Assembly: GCA_028532985.1 (NCBI GenBank)
Contig: JANCIK010000001.1
Span: 1,426,001 to 1,490,000 of the forward strand
Direction: 5' to 3'
From: Stropharia rugosoannulata
Taxonomy: Eukaryota; Basidiomycota; Agaricomycetes; Agaricales; Strophariaceae
Length of the DNA: 64,000 nucleotides
Below the pieces are notes generated by a model. That model did not search any database. It worked only from the letters and a program-made list of their open reading frames with translations, and was not told where the DNA came from. Below are positions 9,051 through 22,277 of this stretch, piece after piece. The position numbers and the translations under genes are program-made. Numbering within the stretch: the first letter of the stretch is position 1; each line of letters starts with the position of its first letter.

Positions 9051-11606
9051 CCAGTGAGGCTACTAGTAAGTTGAAGTAATTCTCATTCTCAGTGTAGACG
9101 AGCTCCGTGACCACAACTTTTTATTAAGGTGTAGAAAAATAAAAGTACAGCAACTTGTTAAGAGCCTGCCACCGAATGTTCGTAGTCCTGTAGATTAGAA
9201 ATGACTCGTCGGATAGACAAATCCCAATGTACTTGTAAAGATGGAATCATTTAACTTATATACTACTACCCACTTCTTGTCTATGACTCGTGCCACCTGA
9301 AAGTCCAACGTGAACCGTCACTCTACGATATATCAGCTGTTCTTGAGAGATCAGTGTACAAAGTAGTTTGGAATGCTAACTCACTGTCGGGTTCAAGAAT
9401 TCATACCTTCTTCATGTATAGTTAATGTTTTAGAACAAATCAACAGGCTTCGCATAGATGTACCGGGCATAACAATAGCTCGACGGTAATTGTAGAGCTG
9501 GAAGAGAGTCTGATTATAACTGACAGACTCAACATCTAGTGTTCTACAAGTTCGTGTATACGCAACTAATATTGGCACCGTGACTATCAAACATAAAGCT
9601 AGTCTTATATACTGCGGATGATCTTTGATTAGATAACTACCACATTATAAGAACTTGCATGGAGTATAGTCAATATGCTAGCTCATTGTCAGGGAGCAGG
9701 ATTTATTTTTGGTATACGTATCATCAACATTTTAATACGCCTTAAGTGTGAACCCTTATACCTGCTCGACATGAGGTTTGTTCAATTATAATGAAGGAAT
9801 TTTTAGAGATTTAATCTATAACATGCAGACTTTATCTCAAAGTCCGAAAAACGGCATATGGCTTTATGGCGGATGTGCGCATTAAAGTTACATGTTCAAA
9901 TTACGAGCTTACACTTTAGTCTTTCATCATCACATATATATGTACCTGCTTTTGCTAGCATAGTTATAGGAGTTAAAAGACAATTCAAAGTTTTAAACGT
10001 TTTCCTGATGACTGTGGTGCAAAAGACTGCCACCAGTCTGCCCAGCTTTTTTCTTAGAGTTAACGTCTCAGATCTCAGAGGCTCTATTATCTTCTATTAT
10101 CTACATATTTACCGTTATGAGTCCATAACCAATAAATTCAAGGTAAACTACCATGCCACAAATGAGACGTGACAGATTAAAACATCGGTACAGCAGGAAA
10201 TCCACGAGATGTAAGTATGAATAGTAGATAGTCACAGTTGAGACCACCTTATCTTTTATGTCAGGACATCAGAACTGGGCGTGGTTATGGATGGCCTCAT
10301 GAACAGCCTGAGGCAGTCGATGTTGAGTTGATCTTTGAGCTATATACAGTTAACAACCGTCAGTTGATACAATGAATTGATGATTGTAAAATTTACACTA
10401 CTTAAGCAATAAAAAGGCTAAATATCCATATTATGCAGTTAGTGTAGCTTTTTGTCTGCTCAAATATATAAATTTCACAGCACCATGAAGGCAACCGATG
10501 CCTCAGCAAGAGTTTTCCCAGACAGTGCCATTTTTAGCGATTCTCACTCAGTGATACACGCTGCGGCACGCCACGGCACCTCGGCTGTTGGCACTATCAA
10601 CACGCTTAGATTAAAGTCCGAATTAAGTCTTGCTCATCCTCGACTTCGTCGTCTACCTTGTCCTTGCTGCTCTCGCCCTGCTCCTCTTCTCTTGATTCAT
10701 GATCTATCTCTTTTTCAATCAAGTTTTTGATTGCTTTTGCGCTCAGTGGCCGGTTTCTCGAGCTCTTGCAGATATGCCTTGACAGCACGTGACATCAATT
10801 TATCATGTTCTGCGCATGCAAGTCGACGCTTCAGGCTGTCTGATTTGGTGTGATTGACCATTGTAGTGCAGAGAATTGCCAAGATAAAAGGGGAGACTAT
10901 CTTTGAGCTGGGTAAAGTGAATTTCTGCATTGCAAGCATCCGTCTGACCAAACCCTGTATTGCTATCAAGCTGATAATCTGATACACATGTATCAGGTGA
11001 GTTTTGGTTATTCTACAACTGATATAAATGATTGAAATAACTTTGTTTCAAACATAGTGTCTCTCAAAGTAGACAGAAGCTGATTTTAGGTGTATACAGG
11101 CAGTTAATCCGAGTACCAAGGTGCATACTTTTTTAGAACCACCTAAATTTAGACATTGGCCACACTGTTCTAGCGAAATTAAATACTATACAGACATATT
11201 ATAGCTGTAAATTTTATACTGCTGTGTAGCTACTTTTATTTACTACCGAATGCAAAAAATCCGGGGGGAAAACATGCAGAATCAAAGCCGGAATTGCAAG
11301 TTTGTATCAATGACTGATTATGTAACAAGTGACGATTGTAAACTGTATAGTATCAATTCTGATTTTCAATATCAAAAAATATAACTTAAAATGGAAACTA
11401 CAACCCACGGTTTATGTAATCAGTTGGGTGCATTCCGAGTCCATCGCTTCTGTCTACTCAAACGAATGAGATGCCTGCCGACTCTACCTTATTGCCTTAT
11501 TCATAGAAGAACAGCTTGACCATTGACCTCGACGGCATCCTCTTAAATAATACACTTTTGACGCTCGCTCACTTAGCCATAGTTCTTTTTGCATTCCTTG
11601 GCTTCC
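9051..11606. other. AT-rich gene desert
   Basis: About 2.5 kb visibly richer in A and T than the flanking genes, with only short incidental ORFs. A minus-strand pair of frames at 10606-10987 has a lysine/glutamate-rich segment (AYLQELEKPATERK) but no recognised family. The last 100 bp should contain the PPT1 promoter. Confidence 0.4.
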
Positions 11607-12782
11607 ATGATGTTCATAATCTCCACTTTATGGCTACTAAGCATCTGCTCCAAACTCTTCCCGCTAGCACACGGGGTTTCTCTTCGTCCACTGGTACTGT
11701 GGCATGGCCTTGGTCGGTATAATATCGTATAAATCAGTAAGTCAACCTAACATGTCTTAGGTGACTCGTATGCATCTCCCGGTATGCTCGACTTTGCGGC
11801 AAGGATCAAAGAAATACACCCTGGAATATTTGTGCACTCTGTTTTTATTGAAGATGACCTGAGTAAAGACAGGCAAGCAGGATTCGTAAGTTCCCCGTCT
11901 CGAGAGATTTGGCAATGATGCAGTGGCCCACGCTGTAGTACGGAAACGCTGATGTCCAAGTGGATTTGGTCGCTGCTCAACTTGCTGCAATTCCCGAGCT
12001 AGCGGATGGGTTTGACGCCATAGGACTGTCGCAAGGTTGGAACCATTGCCGTGCTTGTTCTGCATGCACCATCACTAATGCAAACAAAACAGGTGGCCAA
12101 TTCTTAAGGGCATATACAGAGCGCTTTAACTCGCCTCGTGTTCATAATCTAATAACCTTTGGCTCACAACATATGGGGATTTCAGACATTCCGGGATGTG
12201 CCCGCTATGATTTTATCTGTCAAGCTGCGCGTAGAGCGGCCAAAGCAGCGATATATAGCGAATGGGCCCAGACAAATATAATTCAGGTACATAGGCAGCA
12301 CCTCACAAAATACCAAAGATGTGCTAACCATAAGGCAGGCTCAATATTATCGTGACCCCGCACAATATGAGGTTTACCTTTCCAGCAACAAGTTCTTGAC
12401 TTCGATAAACAACGAATTAGAAGAGACACGGAACGCCACCTACAAGATAAATTTGTCGTCGTTGAACAAGTTTGTCCTTGTTCTATTCAGCGAGGACAAG
12501 ACAGTCGTCCCCAAAGAAAGTTCTTGGTTCGGCGCAGAAGATATTGCCGACGTTTCAATGTTGGATACAGATCAGGTTCCAATGAAAGGCACTCAATTGC
12601 AGACGGCAGCTCGTACTATTATTCCTATGCGACGTCAGCCGTTATATCTTGAGGACTGGATTGGACTGCGTCAGCTGGATGAACGCGACTCTATTGTATT
12701 CGAGACTTGCAACGGAGAACATATGCAGATGGGCAATTGCTGGGAAGACTTGATCATGAAGTTCACAGGTGGAATGATTTAA
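11607..12782 (+). CDS. PPT1: Palmitoyl-protein thioesterase 1
   Basis: It removes fatty acyl groups from cysteine residues of lipidated proteins during their breakdown in the lysosome or vacuole. Exons are 11607-11712, 11761-11885, 11939-12035, 12093-12286 and 12339-12782, giving 321 codons in frame. The start at 11607 gives a signal peptide (MMFIISTLWLLSICSKLF) directly before PLVLWHGLGDSYASPGM, the family's first strand and oxyanion region. The nucleophile serine is in GLSQGGQFLRAY; the aspartate is probably in DWIGLRQLDE and the histidine in GEHMQMGNCW, so the alpha/beta-hydrolase triad looks complete. HNLITFGSQHMGISDIPGC is highly typical of PPT1. Length is close to the usual 300 or so. 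The first donor is an unusual gtcggt, but no other join keeps the frame. The neighbour downstream is unrelated and on the same strand. Confidence 0.93.
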
Positions 12783-13133
12783 TTTATGTAGTCTTTACTG
12801 TATACCAATGTTCAACTCAGTGGCTCAGTACTACAAATCACTGGCGAGAATTTTGTCATTTATTTGATGATTTGTTGGGCGCTTGCGTTGTTCAGCAAGA
12901 ATTTCAAGTCTGCGCCCGCCGCGTCAACGACGCGTCGTCTGTATAGAAATTTAGAAACGTATCACGTGAAGTGCCCGTGCAGGCGATAGTATTGTTTAGC
13001 TTTACGGGATGTTTCCTTCCCGCTGCTTGCTCGAATATCGTTTTCCTGCCTTGCGCGTGTTATTGGATGACACGCTAGGTAGTCTACGGTGTACTGCGTT
13101 ACCTCGAATCTCTCTCCTGCGACACATCCACCC

Positions 13134-16100
13134 ATGGCTACTTATACAACCTCCATTACTCCGCGCCTCCGTGTGGCCCGCGACGCCTCCTTCACCACCT
13201 ACGACCGCAGTGTCAGCCAAATAGCGACCGCCACAGATGTTGGACCGTCACACTTTCCAGAACTCTCACAGCTAGTTGATATGGACCTGGATGATATATC
13301 TGTCTCAGATTTAAGTGAACGACCTAGCCCATCTACTTCACGAGCGCCAAATCCTTCTGTATCCGCGGCCGAGACTCTTCGTTCGTTAATGACCCGCCTC
13401 GACTCTAGAAGCTTGTCACCGCGTCCCAAAGACTCACACGGACATACCTCAGAACGTGAATCTGACTACGACATGGATTTGACGGAACCTGCCCATGCAG
13501 CGCGTAGCGTCGTTCAAGAGAGCTTAAGGGACATTTTCACCAAGGCGCGTCGGGACTCGGGAAGTACACCACAGCAGGCGCAGCCCAGATCTAACAATAG
13601 CAGTATGGATATATCAAACATAGCATCATCTTTGCAAACTTTTTCTAAAGAGGGGAGGCATAATTCAAGTGACAATGACCTGGAAGATGCGCACAGTGAG
13701 TTATAAATTGGTCCAGTATTCTATCTAATATTAAAGGGGTATATAGCGAGCTCGCATAGACCGAAAACTAGGATTAAATATTCTCCGCAACCGGTTACAG
13801 CAGAGTTCTTGCGTGAGCGCTTTAGTGGATCTCGCATTTTAGCCGAGTCAGGCGGGGAAGATAGTCAATCATATCGTGGGTTTAAAGTTCCTTTACTATC
13901 ATTCAGCTAATCTTTACAGCAGATTATTCGGCCAAAGACGCCAGTGGAGTATCGGGTGATATGAGTTCTTTCCAGACCAACCTTCCAGTCGCCACTAGTA
14001 CACCACAACAGTCATTAAGAATGTCATTTAATTCTCAATTCCAATCTAGTCGGTCCTCTCCTTGTAGTATAATGATGCTGTCTGATATACGATAGATCTA
14101 CTTGACCAGGACTCGGAAATGCAGAATGCCATCAGAGATTTAGTTAGTGATGATAACTCCACTCATCGTTCAGGTAAGCACAACATCTTGTTACATTTCC
14201 TACACTGAAACTCTTTAGCTTCACCTCCTTCCACAATACGCAAGCGAGCACCATTAAGCACAGAATATCCAACCCCAGCACATGGCTTTGATGATGTAGA
14301 AGATACCAGCAAAACACCCATGCCAATTCGACACCCTCATCGACCTGGTAAGAAAATTTATATTCCATTCTATTAGTTTGTAACCTATCTTTCAGTGTCC
14401 CCTATAAGTAGGCCATGGCCTGCACAACAAGCTCAGTCTGCGGACATGTCTGATAATGCCGAATTTGCGAACGGCACGTCATTAATGAGCGAACGCAAAC
14501 AACCGACACCGCCCCAGTCACCTTCGAATCAAATATTAGGATCATCAGATTTTGTAAAATCCTCCCTTCGTCACTCTCCTCCTGGAAGCAGCGGCTGCGA
14601 ACGCCATCGGTCTCGCTCGAAGTCTCCACATACAGCGTCGTTTCAATGGGGCAATGTTTACAACTCACGACCTACTCGAGGCGTCTCATATTCGCAGGAG
14701 ACGCATTTGAGAGGTGACTACTCTCGTGAACAAGAAATTGAAGTCAGTCGGCGGAGCTCGCGACCCGGGTTATCAAATCATTACGAGACTCATGAAAGCG
14801 ATGAAGACGATGAAGAGCAAGGCGCACATTCTCATTCTGGAGGGGTAATTTCCAGTAAAGTAGAAAGGAACAGTTTTGAAGTTGACGCAAATCTCCCCCG
14901 CGCTATAAGCCGGCGTAATAGTATCTCACCCCATCCCTCAAGAACGCCATCCCCCCGACCTTCCGCGGATCAGATTGCGAAAACATCGCACCGCTCGTCC
15001 CCTTTGACTGATCAAAATTCGCCGCCGGAAGCCCACCCGACAGTAACACGTTCTATGGGTAAAATTTCAGACTATAAGTTGCCGAGAGCAGCATCTGCGG
15101 TTCGTGGCAACGGAAAAAGGACCACTGTTCATTCTGACGAGGATGATAAAAATGACGATCTCCACTTGCCTTCTGCGACTGGATCACCTCAATCTATTGG
15201 CACCCCTCGTTCTAATGGAAAAGGACACTCTGTTTCTCAGGAGATACAGGAAAGTGACTGGTCTCCCTCAACTACTCCTCCAAGACAGACACCCAAGTTT
15301 CGCACGCGATACCTACCTCTTTCTCCTACAAACGACCCACCTGACCTTCCAACACCGCCTTCCGATAGTGAGCTGGAGAACAAATCTTGGAATTTTGACT
15401 CTACTCCTAGAGGAAATACTACTAATGGGCAAGAGCCAAGTTCACTCCCTACCCCGAAGCCGCCTGGAGGATGGCTTCAGACGCCTGCAGCTCCCCGACA
15501 ATTATCTAAACCGCCAACCACGCCCAGCAAGTCTTCGGAAGCTGTGAAAGAAGAAATTTCCGATGTTGACGTAGTCACTGAGCCAGAGACACCCATGAAG
15601 AATCCTTATGAAGAACGGTACCCCTTTAAAACACCCAAGCCTCCCGGAGGATGGCAAACGCCGGCGACTGTGACCCAGAGACAACCTGAACCTAGGTTCC
15701 TAGAGGTGGAGGCAGGGAAATCAGACCAACAACTTCTGACTCCTGTCCCATCATTGTCAAAAGGATCGGCTTATAATCTCAGAACACCTTATGTCCCGGG
15801 GGGTTGGACGGTAACCCCGGGAACGCGGAAATCAGTTCTGAAGGTCCGATTCAATCATGAATTAGATTCATCTTACGCACAAGACGGTGACGACGCTCAC
15901 AAACAGAGAGTTCTTGATGCCACACCGACGGCACGAAAACCTCGGCATCCCGCAACACCTCATATCAGAATTGTAGACTCTTTTGGAAGAGAGCACAACA
16001 ACGATAGCTCACGGCTATCAGAATCCGTGCTAACCGAGGGAACTGTGGAGGACACTGTTCAGCATGTAAGCCGCAGCGACCTTCTTTCACGCATTCGTCG

Positions 16101-16822
16101 GGGTTTCGACGACCTCGTTGAGGATATCGAAGGAACGGAGGATCCTGACACTAGCGAGACGTGAGTTTGTTACGCTGTATACATGTATATATCATGTTTA
16201 ACTTTTTCCCTGTCAGACGTGAAGCCTTATTCGTTGAACATGCCAAGATAAAAGAATTACAAGCACAATCGATGCAGGCTCGTAGAAATAGGGACTATCT
16301 ACTGGAACAAGCATCTAAAATACGGATCAATCCTGCGCCCCCGATTGGAACCCCAGTATGTCTTTTGTTGTCCTCTACCAAATGTTTGTAAACATCTTTC
16401 AGTCTTCCGCGCCTCTTCCCGCACCTTCAAGCCACAGACGCTTATACGCCATTCTGTTGCTAATGCAGGTTTTCATCATCTTATTGATGTATCGGTGAGC
16501 TTTTTACTATCTTATACATACTTTCTACTGATATTTGGACAGTTTATCTGCTGTCCGAGCCAAGTCGCTTTTCCTAAGCAGTTATTATGATCCTTTCAAT
16601 CCTGAACTCTATTTATATATATTTAAGCACGATACCTCATTTCAACTCGCAAATGCGGATTTTTCAAGGACGTCACAACAATCTATGGGAAGTACCCTTT
16701 TGGAAGGAGGCGCAAGGATGTGGTCTTGCTGCCGTCATGTAGTCGATGATGCATTTTCTTACTTTTGGACACTGTGGACAGGCGACGCAGCTTCTCGGAC
16801 AACCAGATTGGCTTTGACATAG
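13134..16822 (+). CDS. Large disordered protein with TPKPPGGW repeats and a C-terminal membrane helix
   Basis: Start ATG at 13134 (MATYTTSITPRL). Exons I can support: 13134-13695, 13747-13875, 13920-about 14063, 14096-14173, 14219-14347, 14396-16160, 16217-16355, 16403-16494 and 16543-16822. The join between the third and fourth exons is uncertain, because the simplest reading leaves a 32-bp intron. The product is about 1,000 residues, mostly Ser/Pro/Thr-rich with many SP/TP sites, suggesting CDK-type phosphorylation. Three spaced PGGW repeats stand out: TPKPPGGWLQTPA (15449), TPKPPGGWQTPA (15631) and TPYVPGGWTVTPG (15784). They are followed by KSVLKVRFN, HIRIVDSFGRE and a short coiled coil (KIKELQAQSMQARRNRDYLL). 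One transmembrane segment (YAILLLMQVFIILLMYR) lies near the end, then YYDPFNPELYLY. The layout suggests a nuclear-envelope or ER tail region. I do not know its function. Confidence 0.75.
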
Positions 16823-17237
16823 TAGATGATACACTATCATATTTACCATTATTTGATTCAATTGTACCTACGCCATGTAAAATACTCTCACCTTGCATAA
16901 ATGTCAAAGACCGGTACATATGCACTTACTACTACTACTTACGGCCTACAAGAAGTTGCGCTCAAGTAAGTATATGTACTCTAATCGATCTAATCCACGG
17001 AAGAGCACTAAATTCGATGACGTAGTTGTGGTCACATTATAGTGATTATGCAATAATTGGCCAAGTCGCTTAACATTTCATCCGCTACTTTACTCCGAAT
17101 TCATGGAGTACACTTTACTTCAGTGCATACAGCAGGTCCATATACTACTGGCTCCGTTGCTACGCTTCTGCTTGCGCAGCCTTCCCCGATACTAGAGTAA
17201 AGCGTCCACCCAACATCCTGATCTATAAGGTTTCCCA
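16823..17237. other. Intergenic spacer, tail to head
   Basis: 415 bp between two same-strand genes, expected to hold the 3' UTR of the left gene and the promoter of the MscS channel gene. No ORF or repeat of note. Confidence 0.5.
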
Positions 17238-19947
17238 ATGCCTACTAAACCTGCGGCGAGGGATCCTTTGGACGCCAAGAATGGGGCTAACCTACAGACG
17301 AGACGAGAAAAAGGCAGGGATAACAGACCAGTCGAGCAAGAAGATTTCGAGTTGAAGCAAAGTGAATCCGATTCCGAGACCAATACGATGAGCAGCTCAG
17401 ATTCGTCTATCGAGTTTAACTGGTCTGAAGAAGAAACACCAGAGGGCGAAAACAAAGGAGAAGTGCGCGCCAAGCGGGGTAGACGCCTATGGCTTCTTTT
17501 CATGAAACTTGCCCGGCCTGTTAGAGTTCTGATAGTGGGCATTCTCGGGGTTGCCGTGTGTATCACGCCGCTGCTGGTCGTCAACGTCCGATTCAGAGAA
17601 ACCGCTGCCAAAACACAAGTACATGTATGGTCTCTTTGGTTCGCCATAATATGGGCCGCAGCTTGCGCAACTTACATTTTGGTGGATTTTATACCCCGTC
17701 TCGTTATTGCACTCACTTCTCTCTTCGGAGGAAATACGGAACGGCTGAAAATAGAGATTGATGTATGCTGATATATGGGTTAAAGTCTGCTTTCTGCATT
17801 ACTGACTGATCAACCGCCTTAGGTTACTTGGGCAGTAAAGAGCTGGCTGAAACTTTTGTTAGACATGGCATGGACCTGGATTTCATTGAGTGTTCTGCGA
17901 ACAGTGTACAAACCACCTGGATCGTATTGGACTACCATAAACAGAGTTATTCAGGTAAATTTCTCTTTTCTCGTAATCGTTGTATTGAAAATGACATACT
18001 TATTTGATACTTATACTAGTCGCTCTTTTCTGCTTCCGTGATCCTGTTTGTGGAAAAAGTTTTCTTGCAATTTGTGGCTATCAACTTCCACCAAAAAGCG
18101 CTGGCCGACCGTCTCGCTGCGAATAGATTGGGTCTTAGAGCGTTAGATCGCCTTTCAAACGCTCATACCCCATCACCAACTAAAAAGCCTCCTTACGCCG
18201 AGCGAGGGCACAAAACTCCCAATTCCGTCGGATTTTTCGATTTCGCTCCGGGAACTTATCCTCCACACAAAGTTGAAGGTTCTACCCCGGAAGAACTTCC
18301 CCGCCCTCCTCCTTTAGGTCAAAGTTACTCTCAAGCGGGTAAATTGCCCAAAAGAAAAAAGAAGCCTATGACAAGTGTTATTGTTGATCAGGTAAATACT
18401 ATACGGATTTTTTCACGTTTCAACGTCACTAACTAATGTAGGTCGGGGATGCTATTGGACAAATAACTCTGAAAAACTCCAAATTTCATAAAGAAGTGGA
18501 TGTGACCGGTCTACACTCTGCAAGGAGGCTGGCCAGGAAGCTGTTCAGCACTTTGAGTAATGTCAACCCGCCAAGGTCCCATCTTGTTGTCCAAGGTTAT
18601 CCGTCAATTTATTTATTTTTCAAGTCAAGTACTTACAGGTATTTATACTTCAGATTTCTATCCCTATTTCCGGAGTACTGTGGAAGCTGTATGTATCCAT
18701 GTCAGTAGCTGTATATATTTACACTCACATTTAGTCTATACTAGCATGAAGCTTTTGATGTCTTTGACAAGGATGGTAATGGCGACATTAGCAAATCCGA
18801 AATGCGGGAGGCCGTTCAACGCATATACCTTGAACGCAAATCATTAGCTGCGGGCCTCAAAGTGTGTACACAAACGACTGCCTTTACTTCGATTGTTGAA
18901 CATTTTTACAGGACGTTGGTTCTATCGTTGCCAAACTTGACGGCGTTCTGTTATGCGTCTCCCTCATCATCATTATTTTTATATGCCTGCTTATTTTCAA
19001 CCGTCATAATACTTTGGCATCTCTTGTCCCACTAGCTTCAATTGTACTAGGCTTTTCTTTCATATTTGGCAACTCTGCCGCCACGTTGTTCGAATCTGTA
19101 CGTTCTCTCTGACTCTGCTCCGACATATGCTGAATTCTTTGTAGCTTATATTCATTTTTTCTACGCATGTTTTCGATGTTGGAGATCTCGTGATGATAGA
19201 CGATCAGGTTAGCCACTTTTCACTGGAACACTTCCGAATGTTCAACTCTCCTCCACTAGGTCCTATTCGTAAAAGAATTTGGCCTGTTTTCGACAACATT
19301 CCGACGAGTTGATGGCCAGGAAATTATCGCCCCAAATTCTTTGCTGTCTAAAACTAAATTAGTTCACAATCTCCGCCGCAGCAAGTCTATGTTAGTATTC
19401 ATGTTTTTCATTTTCATTGAGTTTATTTTTGCTTACAGTACGTGACATCAGGTGGGAAACGACAGTTTTGACAGTGTCCTACGACACGCCCATTGAAGCA
19501 CTCGAACAACTCAAGGCGAAAATAATAGCCTATATATCGAGCAACAATCGTGAATGGTCGGACTGTGCCTTAAATATAGACAGGATGGAATATCAGAATG
19601 CTATTTACCTGAATGTCAGCGTGGAGCGTACGTATCTAGTTGTGGTTTAATTACTTCAGATATTAATTCTGTTTTTAGATCGTCCCAACTGGCAGGATTG
19701 GGGAGGCAGATGGACCCGCCGAACGGCATTTATGCGCTATCTGAAAACAGTGCTCGAGGAACTGGAGATCCGTTATACCATGCCAATTCAACCCGTTCTA
19801 CTACCACAAAATAATCTGTTTTCACAGTCTGCTCCTCAAATACGACCCCCGAGCGCCTCCTTTTCTGGGAATGCAGGATTTTTCCAAGGGGGTGATTACG
19901 GTCGCGCATCAGGCCCCATGTTCAAGGATGGAGTGCCTCATTTCTGA
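17238..19947 (+). CDS. EF-hand mechanosensitive ion channel (MscS family)
   Basis: Stretch-gated channel of the fungal Msy1/Msy2 type, which in fission yeast sits in the ER/nuclear envelope and limits calcium entry on hypo-osmotic shock. Eleven exons (17238-17762, 17823-17954, 18020-18391, 18442-18595, 18654-18688, 18745-18861, 18912-19097, 19145-19207, 19260-19390, 19452-19627 and 19679-19947) give 719 codons in frame. Order: acidic N-terminus; membrane helices from about residue 95 (VLIVGILGVAVCITPLLVV); a cytosolic loop; one EF-hand (FDVFDKDGNGDISKSEM, about residue 410) with the calcium ligands D-D-N-D-E in place; two pore helices (VSLIIIIFICLLIF, then LASIVLGFSFIFGNSAATLF); and the MscS beta domain (HVFDVGDLVMIDDQVLFVKEF). 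The C-terminus is a disordered Gly/Ser/Phe tail. Exon 5 is only 35 bp. Confidence 0.92.
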
Positions 19948-20413
19948 TGTCCCTAGTAGATTTCAATCGGAACGCTGTATGTATATTCATGATCTAACAA
20001 ATGCGAAGTCTACTGGTATCTCAACCTCGAGCGACGACACTTTTTGATTGTACCATGTATCAGTGATACCCGAGACCAGAACCAAACCAGAAACTAAACA
20101 TAAGTATGTATGTTCTATATAGGTACAAACATTTTAAGAAAGAGTAAGGGGGTACATCTAATTTTAGACTTGCTTACAACAGATCGACTGTCATCTATTT
20201 ATTTGGTCTGTAAAGGACTGAGGCACATGCTCTTGTACAAAATCTTACAACGCGACCCAAACTCAACCTGTGCATATAGTTTCCAATCCCGAAACCTTCA
20301 TGCCATATCTCCGCGAAATACTTATCACGTCTATACAGAGATAGAAAGCCAATTTGCCATTCTACTTGACTCGCATTCAATCCAGCACTTGTACTTATCA
20401 TCCATTTGATTCT
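19948..20413. other. Intergenic spacer, MscS to TFIIIA
   Basis: 466 bp, AT-rich, no coherent ORF; presumably the 3' UTR of the channel gene and the promoter of the TFIIIA gene. Confidence 0.5.
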
Positions 20414-22096
20414 ATGGTAGCAGTCTCAGCCACGGTGTTAGGCAAGCGCAGACAATTGGACACCGATCCCTTTGTTCTGCGGTTTACCTGCAGCGGTGCT
20501 TCTACAGCAAACTTCTCTGGTAACCATGACGGCCCCGAGCAGCAAGAACCAACAAGTTCCACGGGGCCGCCAATTATCATCAATGGTAAACTTGTAGAAG
20601 CCACCAAGAAGCGATACCGTTGCACATTCCAAGGCTGCGCAAAGGCGTATACAAAGCCTTCGCGGCTTGAGGAGCATGAACGCTCACATACAGGACAAGT
20701 GAGTTGATAAGTTACTTACCAGAGGCGCCTAATCGAAGACTAGCGTCCATTCCTCTGTGAAACATGCGGGAAATCTTACCTCCGAGAAACTCACCTTCAC
20801 GCCCACACTCGATCGCATCTTCCCTCCAGTGCCAGACCCTTTGTGTGTGAACGCGACCAGTGCGAGAAACGCTTTTGGACTGCGCAGCATCTGTCCGTTC
20901 ATCACTCATGGCACGATGGCGCAAAGCCTTACAAGGTGCCTTTCAATCATCGAATACACTATACACAGAATCTCATCCTATAAAAGTGCACCTCAGAGGA
21001 CTGCCAGGAAGCTTTTGCTAAGCACCATCAGCTGCGAGCGCATATCTGCGCCGAACACGCCCCCGCAGGGACAAAACCCTATCCCTGTGACCATGAGGGC
21101 TGTTCAAAATCATTCGACACGAATCAGCATTTAAGGACTCACCAAAAAACGCATGATGGCAAGTCTCGAGCCCGCGTCTAGGAATGTTAAACGTACTGAC
21201 ATCGTACCTCAGAGAGAAGATATGCATGTGTACATCCCACGTGTCTCGGGGAGGGGGCCAGTTCAGCACCCTATTTTCCAACGTGGTCCTCTCTACAGTC
21301 ACATATTCGGACTGCCCATCCTCCTACTTGCACACAACCGTCTTGTAAAGGTCGTACATTCTCCAATTATGGCAATCTCAGGGCCCATCTGAAGTTACAC
21401 GAACAACGAGACCATGAGCTTGCTGTACTTGATCAATTGCACGATATAGATGAAAGTTGTCACCTGCCGTATAAAAAACAACGCAGAGGGGGAGAACATG
21501 GGCGGGAGCTAAAATGTGAGATAGCTTCATGTGACAAGGATTTCAAATCGGTAAGATCGTCATTCCCCGTGTTACCTTTGCCCATTTACCTATTTCCTTT
21601 GAAATGTCAGAAAAAAGCACTAGGTGTACACATCAAAGTCACTCATCTAGGTGCTCGGGATTTTGTTTGCCACCATGCAGATTGCGCTAGAGCATTTGGT
21701 TATAAGCATCTCCTTCAGCGTCATCTCTCCAAAGCCCATGAAACCGACGTTTACACAGCCACTATCTCCACCGAAGAAGAATCAAGCGACGAGTTTCCTC
21801 CTTCAAATATCACTTTCGATATTGATACTATTACCGGAAATGCTTATGCAAAGCGAGCGGAAGCTAACCTACAAACGGCGAAAGCTCTCCGATGCCCATT
21901 CCCCCTCATCCAGGACATGGTCGATATTAATGATCTCCCGAAGCCAATTCCGGTCGATGCTCCTATATGCAACTATGTCTTCAGTAGAAGTTACGATCTG
22001 CGACGACACCTTAAAGCGTCACACGAAGTGTTTGTCGATAGAGACACTGCGGATGATTGGGTAGTAAAACAAAAGAATAGACTACTCAACATGTGA
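20414..22096 (+). CDS. Transcription factor IIIA (multi C2H2 zinc finger)
   Basis: Binds the internal control region of 5S rRNA genes and recruits TFIIIC and Pol III. Exons 20414-20698, 20744-20935, 20987-21158, 21213-21550 and 21611-22096 give 490 codons. Fingers in order: YRCTFQGCAKAYTKPSRLEE, FLCETCGKSYLRETHL, FVCERDQCEKRFWTAQHL, CTSEDCQEAFAKHHQL, YPCDHEGCSKSFDTNQHL, one long finger with an insert (YACVHPTCLGEGAS...), CTQPSCKGRTFSNYGNL, then, after a charged linker, LKCEIASCDKDF, FVCHHADCARAFGYKHL and a final degenerate one. TGxRPF-type linkers are present. Finger number, the two-plus-linker layout and the KRYRCTFQGC start match fungal TFIIIA (Pzf1 in budding yeast, Sfc2 in fission yeast). 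The intron at 21159-21212 begins GCAAGT, a GC-AG intron; only this join keeps the frame. Confidence 0.85.
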
Positions 22097-22277
22097 TGGA
22101 CTATTTGAACTACCTGTCATCCTCTACAAATCTCCATAATCTACTGTGTAGACATATACGAGTGGTAAATACTATGCCAAGAATGAGGAAGATTGAGTAG
22201 TTGAGATGAGTATTGTGTTATGGTTATTTATGTGTGTATAATGCCGTGGTATAACGTTGTAGTACATTAAGTAGCAC

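Noticed and set aside
10606..10987. Minus-strand lysine/glutamate-rich ORFs as a gene
   Set aside because: The two frames overlap rather than splice, and neither has a family signature.
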